Of a DNA stretch of 64,000 nt, positions 35,801 through 45,460 are shown in pieces. Below the pieces are notes generated by a model. That model worked only from the letters and a program-made list of their open reading frames with translations. It was not told the origin of the DNA and ran no database searches. A program made the translations under genes and the position numbers. Source of the DNA: Linnemannia elongata (taxonomy: Eukaryota > Mortierellomycota > Mortierellomycetes > Mortierellales > Mortierellaceae); NCBI GenBank assembly GCA_036320915.1, contig JAXBDG010000013.1, positions 620,001 through 684,000 of the forward strand, given 5' to 3'. Each line of letters begins with the position of its first letter. Position 1 is the stretch's first letter.

Positions 35801-36852
35801 ATATTGGCCATTCAATCACTCTCAATGTCTTGCGAACAGCTGTCAGCTTCAATCTTTGCTGTCCTGTATGGCTATGTACCTTCTTCCTGATGTACATGTT
35901 GGAACTACCGAGCAACTTTTCAACCTCTGAGCACAGATCCCGCGACATCTCTGCTGAAGCAATATTTCCCATAGTGCAGAGGGCCAAACCAACGATGTAC
36001 ATGTTGGCGTGGTTCAGATCGCTAGAGGACGAAGAGTCAATGAAAAAGACACATAAAGGAATGGGAAGGGTAAGTGAATTTGTGTTTCGTGACGTGGGAT
36101 ACGCGGATCTTTCAAAACGTGTCAAGCTGAAAATGAATGCTTTGCTGACTCGATTTGGGTGCGTGCTGTGCTTACTTCTTGAGCGAGTTGGTCAAAAGGG
36201 TCAAGACCTCCTGGTTCTCATCCAAAAGCAACATGGTACCAAGGTAGCCCAGACGCTTGTCCGAGAACAAGGGACTGGCAGCCAACTTCAAACATTCGAT
36301 TTGACCAAAGTGGGCAGGGTAACCAAGCATATGGATGTAAAGCAGCTTAGAGATGTTAGAGTGGCGAAGCTCGGTGTTTTCCTCTTTGAATGAAGTGCGG
36401 ATGAATGCCGACTCTTTCTGGATGACAGCACGCTCATCGGCGTGAGTCTTGCAGGCACGGATGGCCTTGATGAGGTCTATGTGGGAAGAGTAGCTGTCGT
36501 GTTAGAGTCTATGGGTCGGCGGTGTATTCTTGCTGTCTTCTGGCAGATGCGGCGACACGGGTGGAGGAGTCGTTTTCATTGAGTCATGGCAACTGAGGTC
36601 GAAGGGGTTTTTTCGTGTGAGATAGAGAGGTAGTCGTTTTTCTTTGCCATGAAGCCAGTTTGCTCGCATGGTGGAGTAGGTTTGATGCCAGAGCTTTTTG
36701 GTGCCTGTGTTGCTAGGGTCATTGCGTCGAGGTGGGTGTGTCCAACTGTGCGAAAGGGAGGAGATGGAAGAAAATGTGCTCCTTGTCGGTTTGTGTGTTT
36801 GCTTGCAAGATGGAGTTGTTGGAAGTGTACCTTTCAGACGGTAGAACACCAT
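32854..36852 (-). CDS. APL4: AP-1 clathrin adaptor, gamma-adaptin large subunit
   Basis: Twelve exons: 36852-36831, 36476-36176, 36021-35880, 35750-35400, 35299-35145, 35052-34798, 34698-34425, 34328-34016, 33911-33856, 33769-33230, 33134-33042 and 32955-32854. Every phase agrees; 867 residues. The trunk is collinear with human AP1G1: '[20 protein letters not shown]', '[15 protein letters not shown]', '[14 protein letters not shown]', '[20 protein letters not shown]', '[14 protein letters not shown]', '[10 protein letters not shown]'. A hinge follows with 'LLLDLMG' and 'DLLADLFGG' repeats (clathrin-box-like), then the gamma-ear ('NGFSIVFTP..', '[10 protein letters not shown]'). AP-1 sorts cargo between trans-Golgi and endosomes. 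Exon 1 encodes only MVFYRLK plus one base. It lies head-to-tail behind the nuclease-fusion gene. Confidence 0.96.
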
Positions 36853-37092
36853 GGTCCCTTATGTGTGAGTAGGTGCCTGGTGGAGTGAAGAAGGGGGGAA
36901 GGATGACAAGCAAGTCAAAAAGAGAGATGATGTAGCGAGATATCGACAGGAGGAGTGCACAAGAGTCGTGTCGAATAGGGTTTATATCTGAAAGCCGTCC
37001 GGCTGCAGGACAATTGGCGCCAAAATGACGTCACCGGAGTGGCGTCATCGTGGAACTAATCCCCACAATCCAGCACTAATGCGTGGTTTCAT
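36853..37092. promoter_or_regulatory. Short spacer with CRE-like palindrome and hairpin
   Basis: 240 nt separate the stop of the nuclease-fusion gene from the AP-1 gamma start. At 37025-37048, ATGACGTCAC-CGGA-GTGGCGTCAT forms a 10-bp inverted repeat with a 4-nt loop and one wobble. Its left half contains TGACGTCA (37026-37033), the consensus for CREB/ATF bZIP factors; the right half is a one-base variant. It may be a promoter element of AP-1 gamma or a structured 3' RNA element of the upstream gene. Confidence 0.6.
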
Positions 37093-40000
37093 TCACGCGT
37101 AAAAATCTAGTCTAAGCTCGGGTCGATTTGCCCTCCTGCCCTTTTCCTGACTGGAAACTGTGGAAGCCCTCTTACGACGTGACGGGGCGCGACTGGAAGA
37201 CCTGCTGCTGCTTGCTGCCGTGGCGCTGCTTGTCGCCGTACTGCTTGCCGCCGTGGTACTGCTTGCTGCCATGTTGCTTGAACTTGTACTGGAACTCGCC
37301 ATCCATGGGTATGATCCATCTGCTGCAAGCGGCTGCAGGTGCTTGGGCCTCTCGAAGGTCTTGAGCCGGTGTAGAACAATCTCGCACATGTTCTGAGCAG
37401 CCATCGTGTCACGATGAAAGTACCGCTTGCACGAGTAGCAATAAAAACTCCGAAGGGTCACTTGCGCAATGAACTCGGTACATCGGGGGCACTTCTTCGA
37501 TGTGTAGTATTCATTAATACCGACTACGACATAGCCTAGGGAGCGCACCTAAACATTGAGAGTCAAAGAGTACATTAGTTTTCAACACTTGAATTATATC
37601 AGCGATGTTATCAACGACTTTGATGACAAAGGCTTACCGTTTGGACAAAGTACGAGAGAAATGTGGAGTGCAATGTCGAAAGCTTGGAGTTGCTGGAAAA
37701 CTGGCCCAAGCCAACTCCAAACAAAATGGGATCCTTATCCTCATTGTCTTCGACTCGTCGACCAAGACTTCCTCCAACCACATTCAGCAACCTCTCGGCA
37801 AGGGCCTGATATTCTGCTTGCTTGGCCCTCTCCAAGTCCCACGCATGCTTCTTGTAACGATTGTCATCCCCAGCATAGAACTTCTTCAGACGTGTCTCAA
37901 CCAGCTCCAACTCCTCCACATAGTTCATAACGCTTCCTGACTGTCCTCTCAGGGGTGGCAAACGGGACTCAAGATCCGCAACAGACTCCTCTTCACCTTC
38001 AGGAGTCACCCCCTTCTCGTACTCGAGCCACCTACGATGTCGAAATACTGGCTGGTAGATAGCCTTCTGCTTAACAGCCAGATTGTAGAAGGGAGGCTGG
38101 GATGAGTCGCCACGCGGATCCGTTACTGGGTCATGAACGGGAGTCGAGACCAGATCTGGCACTGTAAATGGGTTGGTCATCAGTTCATCTGCTGCCTCCT
38201 GACAAGACAAAACGATACCCTCCATGCACAAGCCCCCAGTTGCTTTCTCCTTGCCCTTGCACTCATCGTCCAGATCCTTAGGCAAATACGCAAAGCCACC
38301 GACCACGCAAACTTGACCGCCATCCAAGGTAACGATCTTCATGTCATCTACGTTCTTTCCTGGCCACAACTTGGCGATGTCCTCCTTGGACTGAATGACG
38401 TTGCGGATTTCAGAGAGGTAATAGTCGGACCCGGCAACCGTGGTAGTCAGCCTTGGAGGGAGATCATCCTCGGGTAATCTCCTGAACCGCGCATCTTGAC
38501 GCTCTCGAAGCTTAAAAGCAGTGAGCTGGAGTCTAAATCCATCCGTTCGTAGTGATCCATGGGGTATGTAGCCCTTTTGGTGATAGTCCTTGGGCTTCGT
38601 ACGCTCAACAAATTGAAGGTGATCCTGAATCTCACTCAACGACCGAAGATTGATTGCGGCGCGGTGTCCAGTTTTGCGCCTCTGTCGGTTCGACAGGCCG
38701 GTGGGATCGATGTCGCAGACGAAATTCTTGATTATAAATCCCGGCTCCTTCCCACCGATCCAGGTTTCCAGGTCATTTGTTGAAGTAACAGTGGCGGGGT
38801 TGTCCTGGTCCAATGAAGCCAACTCCACCAGCCTCTGCCGCAACGAGTCTCGCTTCCAAAAGAAGCTAGCCAGTTCTCTCTCTGAAAAAGTAACAAATCC
38901 CTGCTGCGACGAGGTGAGGGGTGTGATCCGCCACTTGTTTGGATGCATGTCGTTGAGAGCAATGAAATTTTCCGCTGCTGATATGTTTTCCTGAATGCTG
39001 AAGTCGATATATGCCTCAACTTGCCCCTTGTCCTTCAGAGTGCACACCTACAATAAAACAGATAAACATCAGTTATATGCTTGCTTGTAATGAGGACCTC
39101 TATTAGAGTAATCGTCAATGGGAATCATATCATTACCTTATCGTACAACAAATGGGTTCCATTACGATAATGCTTCTTGAGTTCAACAGAAAGCTGACTA
39201 GCCGTGGACCGCACCAGCATGCTCGGCGTGAACGACATACTGACATTGATCTCGCCTCGATTCCGAGAGGCATCGAATAGTTCAAGGTCGACCAAGATCC
39301 CGACAAACTTGTCGACTGCTTTACCCATAGCAGAGTTTTTGTTGGGAAGATTCTCCGAGTATAGGTACGTCAAAAAGGTCTCAAGGAACTTCACACATTT
39401 GTCGGTCTCCTCATCAAGATCCGATTGGCCAGCATCCTTCTGACCGCCGTCGAGTCCATTATCTTTGTCAACTTTGGGCTTGATCCTCTCGCAGAGAAAA
39501 TCCAGAACCACTCGCTCATCATCCGATACCGCCTCGCGTCTCGCCTTTAACCGATCAGACTCCAACAAAGCCTCGCCATTTTTCTTTCTCCTAGCCTCGA
39601 CCACCGCATCCTCAATACGAGTCCGCAACGTCTCCAGAAAGCGACCAATAAGGCGTTGGGCCTTCCTCTTGATGTCCACTGCCAGTTGGGAACCCTCCTT
39701 CAGACATTTCGCCACCTCCCCCTGCAGCTCCGGCGAAAGCGACGACACTCGCCTAGTGTTAGCCTCCAACGTTCCGACCTCAAGAGAAACTGTGGGATGA
39801 TGCCAGCCGAGTGACTTAGAGAGCCTCTGCTTGTCAGTCATCTTGGATGCCCTCAGGCCAGCAGCAGATGGTGCCTTGTCCGACTTCTGCTTGTCTTTGC
39901 TGTCCGTGGTGTCAGTGGTGGGTGAGTCACTTATGGAATGGGACATCGCCTTGGGAGCCTTCCACGCGAGCTGCTTGGCTCTTGCAGGAGGCTCATGGCT

Positions 40001-41440
40001 CACGCTCCCCTGGTATCGCTTGAAAGAAAACCGTTGGCTGTGTCGGGGTATTCGTGTCCTAGGCAGTGCTGGATGGCCAAGGTTTTCCTGACCCAAAGGA
40101 GTAAAAGTAGGCTCCTGGGGGAAGCCGGGCTGATGCTCTGAAGGGGTTCCAGAGGCCTTGGAGATCTGTCTTGGCGATTCCACAGTACGGTAGCGATTCC
40201 AGGATCTTGGCACTCGCAGACGTATAATCTCATCACTGGTTTCTCTATATTATTAATCAAGTGTAATGAGAAATAATTCACATGATTGCTTCCTCAAAAT
40301 AAGCTTTGCAAATTATCAGTGAAAATACCTCAGATGCAGCTCCTGTATACGGATGCGTTTGAGCTCGTTATGCCGGGTACACAGATCCTTGAAGTGAAGA
40401 TGCAGTTGCTCATACAGGGTCTGAGCATCTGATGTGGAATCGACTCTGTTAAGTTTTGTTTGACGCTTGTCGATAAACACGCGAATAGAGTCCTCAAACT
40501 CCTTCTTTTCCTTGTTTTTCGAGATGACTCGAGTGTCCGCCAGATAGCTGTGCACCACCTCCTTAGGGTCTATATAATAAAAAAGAAAGACATTAAGCGC
40601 AGTTAGTTCTCAATGTAAAGATAGCAAGAACATTCAGACCTGGAAATAGAAACATATTCGATCATTACCCATGCTGTTGATGGACTTGACAATAGAGAAG
40701 TTCGTGGCTGGACCAAGAGACCAAATATTCTTGTTGTAATCGTTTTTGGACACTACTGCAAGTGCGGTGAGCTGAGCGCGGGTGATGCCGAGGGCCAAGA
40801 GGAGGTCAGGGATGGAGTAAACCAGGATCATGTCGTTTGAAACGGGGCGCCACAAAGTCACGATAGATCCATAGGCGAGCATATCTGAATCACGGGAGAT
40901 GATAATGTCCTCTGGGTTTGCGTCGATAGCGATTGCCAAGTCAGCCTCTGTTGCCACAACCTGGACTGTCCAGCCTCGTTCTGTCATATAATCCGCAAAG
41001 CTCCTCCGGCTCTCCATCGACCAGTAGAAGGAGGAGGCTAAACCTGAGCGGACGTCGGCAAAATGGCGTTTTCTAAGACGTTGATTGTTGTCGATGCGTG
41101 ATTCGAGAGTGGTTAGGCTCGTTGCTGTTTGCTCCAGAGCTTTCTCTCGCCGTTTTTGGCGCTCGGCTGCGGTCTCACTCTTCTCCATGGCCGGGTCCCC
41201 ATCAATGTAAAGAGTCATGTTCAACGCCGTTCCGAACCGACTGACTTCCTTCTCCAGACTGCGGTGGGCGGCGTCTTGCGACATGTTGGAGTAAGAGCTC
41301 CTGATGACATTATAGCACGACCCAAGAACATCCAGTCGCCGTCGACCGTTGGTGATGATGCTCGCGAGTATTGATCGGTAAAGTTGGACAGGTGTGTAGC
41401 CCTTGCGTCGAATGAAAGGGTACCAGTCGAATAGTCCCAT
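37093..41440 (-). CDS. Fusion nuclease: XPG/FEN1-type domain plus Fanzor (eukaryotic TnpB) RuvC domain
   Basis: Five exons (41440-40669, 40569-40329, 40244-39137, 39047-37638, 37548-37093) with agreeing phases 1, 2, 0, 0; 1328 residues. Exons 1-2 hold an XPG/Rad2 nuclease: MGLFDWYPFIRRKGY, 'RRLDVLGSCY' (D37), 'YIDGDP' (D80), 'TEADLAIA' (E165, D167), 'SRDSDMLAYGS' (D184, D186) and helix-hairpin part 'VVSKNDYNKNIWSLGP' (D234). Exon 3 is a basic, helical linker. Exons 4-5 match Fanzor/TnpB: 'GSLRTDGFRLQL', RuvC-I 'IVTLDGGQVCVVG' (D949), 'PILFGVGLGQFSSNSK', 'GINEYYTSKKCPRC' (E1190, C1197, C1200), 'FYCYSCKRYFHRDTMAAQN' (C1214, C1217, D1224). Fanzors are omega-RNA-guided DNA nucleases. The tail is Ala/Ser-rich with a basic NLS-like 'APSRRKRAST'. 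Domain calls are by motif; activity and RNA partner are inferred. Confidence 0.88.
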
Positions 41441-42214
41441 TATGAAGGATACTTCATGTGATGGAAGTAATGGATGTGTCGTAAAAGGACTTGGGGAAGT
41501 AGAAAGAAAAAGAAAAAGTAGGTCGAATAAGAGCTCAAAAGCAGTGAATAAAGATACTGGGTCAAATGATTGTGCCGATATTCAATGTAATTTAGTGTCA
41601 ATTGACAGTAACTGCCGATCCATATTAGGAAATATTTCATGCATAGCTTCAGCCAATAAGAGAATTATGGCGTCCATTGTCCTGCACCCAGCCGTCCCAG
41701 TGACGGCATGGGAGATCTACTGGTCGCTATCACTGGTTCATTTAAGCCAAAAGCGCTGGACGCGTTTTCTTTGGTTCTCCAATTTCCTTTCTCCTTTCCC
41801 TCCACTCGTTCACCTCCCCTCCTCTCCTCAGCTGCATCATTTTTTCATCCATCGCCCCTGTGGTGGCTTCGCACTCTTTCCGCCATTCCTCTTTTCATCA
41901 TTCGTGTATGAACAGCCTTCAGTCAGATATTGCAGCGGCGCCTCCTCTGACACCAACATCCTCTGCTGAACTTGATACTTTGAGGCCCCAACCTGGCTTC
42001 CCATTTTGTGACTGCATTCAGCGTAAACAAAAAGAACGCGTTTCGACTTCTTTGGCCACTCCTTTTTTTTATTTCTTTTTTTCTTTACACTCACACTTAC
42101 ACTGGTACTCTCGTTCACCCTCATAAAAACTCGCCTAATCTCGTCTTATCATAGCCCTCCTACCCAGCAGCACACATTCAACGCATAGGAGTGACAAGCT
42201 AACGTTATTTCACC
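41441..42214. promoter_or_regulatory. Divergent upstream region, fusion nuclease (-) / coiled-coil protein (+)
   Basis: 774 nt. The part near 42120-42214 is pyrimidine-rich on the plus strand; the part near 41480-41520 is purine-rich, so pyrimidine-rich for the minus-strand gene. No transposon-like terminal repeats were noticed. Confidence 0.5.
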
Positions 42215-45200
42215 ATGGGGTCGCATCACCTAACAACAGATGCCTTCAGCGCCATTCCTCTCCCACCTACGCAGTTACATTCACGCCCTCCTACCAACAC
42301 AAACGCATCACTCCAAGCCGCCTCAACCACCACCAACGGATACTTTACACCTTTGCCGGAGCAGCCAGACACTAGTGTCATCAAGAAAGAAGCCAAGACA
42401 CCTAAGGTGAAGAAGGATGGCGAACCACCCAAGGTCGGAAAGAAGCGAGGCCAGTACAAGAAGACCATTCTTCGGAAACAGGCCGAGGCCGAGGCGGCGG
42501 CTGCCGCTGCCGCTGCCGCCGCAGCCGCAGCAGCGGGGGTACCTTACATTACTCCCCGCCCTTTAAGTCCGATCGCTTCAACAGGGCTCCAACCGTCAAA
42601 AACTCACACGACATCATTACCGAGATCAGGGACGGCGAGCCACTCATCGACGATCGAAAGCCTTGCCGTCAAGTCGCAAAAGTCCCGGCACGAGACTCCT
42701 GTGGATCGCACAGCTTTGGAGATGGAGCAGGAGCTTGCCATGCTCGCAGAAGAGGCAGAGGAGGATAGAATACGTAGAGAGGAAGAGGCTGCGGATCGAA
42801 TTCTGAAGCGAGCCCAGGTTGTCAAGGTTAGTTGGACAAAGTCGTTTGATATATTTTAAACGAGCTGTGGTGTGGCTATACCAAACCACGAATCAAATGA
42901 CGTTCGACTTATCATGGCTCTCATTGAATTGAATACTCTTAGCATCTTCGATCACTCAAGTCCAAGCTGGCCACGGCACAGATTCAGATCGGGCATGACT
43001 TGCACTACCAGAGTGTGGATCTCTTTTCGCAACTCTACGACGAGGTTCTTGAAGATATCGGGAAGGACAACTCGGAGATGATGGAACTTCTGAAAAGCGC
43101 ACGCGAGCATGACGGAGAACCACAACCGGACCAAGAAGAGTCGACTCACAGTCACCCGGGACATATGCTGACACGATCCTCGGACAGACCCAAGAAGCAT
43201 GATCTCATCGCTGCACTATCCTCCCCTGCCCCCTTTCCTTCCCGGAGTCAGTTCTCGGATTCGCACAGCAGCTCATCTCGAAGGCTGGAATTTGAGGGCG
43301 GCTTTGATGACGATGGCATGAAGCTCAAGAGATATAGACGAGGAAGGAGCGATGGCCACTTCATTGGCCAGTCATGGGATGTCGGTTCGGGACAAGAAAA
43401 CGGATCTGTTGGAGCCAAGGCGACGACGTTGGGAAAATCGGGATTAAAGCACCAGGACAACGACGGCTCAAGCAAGTCAAAGGTTTATCACCTGGAGGAT
43501 GACGACACTGACGGCGACGATGACGAGGTTGGTATGTCGACGCCAAAGAGGCAGTGCGCCCTCGGGCCAAGGACACGTGAGGAGCTGCAACTTCGGCAGC
43601 GTCGAGAGCTGGAAGAGCTGCAGGCACAGCAACGCAAAGATCAGGAGGAGTTTCAGCGGAAGCAGTTAGATCAGCTCCGGGAGTTGCAGGAGAGGCACAA
43701 CGAGGAGTTTCACAAGTTCGAGGCGGCCAAGGCGAAGGTGTATCAGGAGCACCTGGATGGGCTTGCAGAGAAGCGCCTCAAGATCAGTCTGTCACAATAC
43801 CACCGCAACCACCAAGGCACACCTACCCGTCCAAAACAAAAGTCAGCATATTCCTCCTCGTCCCTCGCATACGAGTTTGAGAGCGGTTTCGATGCATACA
43901 ACAGCGATGCCTTGTCGTCTCCCTCCCGGTCACCATCTCCCCCGCCTCGACATATTTCGCAGCAGCCTCGACAGTCTCATCCTTCCGCGAGAACCCTTTC
44001 ATCGGTCATGGAGCAGTCGCACGCAGACAGGAGGACACTCTCGCCTGTGCCTATGACGAGTACTCCAAGGGCATCCAAGACACCCAGCAGTGTTCACCAG
44101 CTTCCCATGTCGACCATGACGATGGCATTGGCGGCGATGAACGAGAAGAAGAAGCAGCTGAAGCGGGCCAACAAAAAGCAGAGCGAGCACGAAAGAGCAG
44201 CGGAATTGTCTGAAAACGGAGGCTACTCCGGTGGCAGGCTCCAAAGTCCGCCTATTTGGAGTCAGAAGCGAGGGGCTGAGGAAGAGAGGGCCGAGGTCAA
44301 GCGGCGGGCATCATTTGTTAGTACAACATCGGAGTTCCTTTCGTCTACCACCACCGCCACCAACTCACGTCACATTCATCACTCATCAGAGCAGCACATT
44401 CATTCAGGACTTCAACAAGGGTCGCATAGATCCATCGACCAATCTTCACCATTTGCAGACCAAACTGAATTGCCACAGACACCGACACCCAAAGCCCGTG
44501 GCAGGAAGCGAAAGAATACTCAGGTTACCAGAGTGGTTCCAAACGACCAAGACGATTCTTCTCAGGAGACACCATCAAAGACGTCCATTGACTTTAACAA
44601 AGAGCTGCTGAGTCACTTTGACAACTGGAAGCCTGATGAGAAGACGGAGCACTTCTTCGACTTGGTGCTGAGCGATCCACCGGAGACCCATGTTGGCGAG
44701 GCCGATGTGGAGGGATTACTGAGTGTTGGACGGCGACCATCCGAGAGTGCATCAGGCGGTCAGGAAGGGAACGCGACTCCGACATCCAATGCCTTCCGGT
44801 GGTATCAAGAGCAGCAGAGACTGGCGGACGAATTGGCACAGCAACCCAAGATGACGCCGATGCGGCTCAATGGCGAGAATGGCAAAGGAGCCACCATCCC
44901 TGCAGTGTCTGCTCCCATGTCTGTCGCTGGCGACCAGACTCACGGTGGATCACCCTTTGCACAGGGACTTGTACCCGGCGAGGATCCGCTGGCGGCCTTT
45001 ATCGAGCCAGGCAAGAAAACGCGTCAAGTTCGAGGGACTTCGGGTCAAGACCACAACAAGCATGGACGAAGCGCCCCATCCACAAACGAAGATCAGCAGG
45101 GCGGCGTCCACGTCGGCGGTAGCAGTCAAGGAGGCCAGAGTCACTTTATCACAGATTCATCCCCTTTCCTGGAGAACTCACCGATGGCGATGCTCTTTTC

Positions 45201-45288
45201 CGAGGACGGAGCAGACGACTGGAACTTTGGCGCGTTCACCACCAACGGGACGGACGAGTATCTGACCACCGATTTCTTGCAGAAATGA
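42215..45288 (+). CDS. Coiled-coil, probably nuclear protein of unknown family
   Basis: Two exons, 42215-42826 and 42943-45288, phase 0; 985 residues. Features in order: a basic patch 'KKEAKTPKVKKDGEPPKVGKKRGQYKKT' region (about 58-85); a 14-residue Ala run encoded by GCN repeats; an acidic/basic helix around 'EEDRIRREEEAADRILKRAQ'; a conserved-looking segment 'HLRSKLATAQIQIGHD' and 'VDLFSQLYDEVLEDI'; a strong Gln/Glu/Arg coiled coil ('ELQLRQRRELEELQAQQ..'); then Ser/Pro-rich sequence with basic NLS-like 'RGRKRKNT' and an acidic end. It looks like a chromatin or transcription cofactor subunit but I do not recognise it. An AATAAA lies at 45293-45298, just past the stop, and the next gene starts 172 nt on. 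Confidence 0.75.
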
Positions 45289-45460
45289 AATGAATAAATT
45301 CATGTAATTGTGGCTTTGCAAACAAGAAAAAAAAAGCTGGTCCCCTCTTTTTCATTCAAATGATTTCTTGTCCCTTCACTTTTCGACACAACCATCGCTC
45401 ATAAAACTCATTGCATTGGACGCGCTTTCAGGAAAGCAACCCACAGGAGTCAGGAGCCCA

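Noticed and set aside
37093..37548. A separate small TnpB/IS605-like ORF of bacterial origin
   Set aside because: It has no upstream RuvC-I and begins at an AG acceptor; joined to the previous exon across an 89-nt intron it completes a eukaryotic Fanzor.
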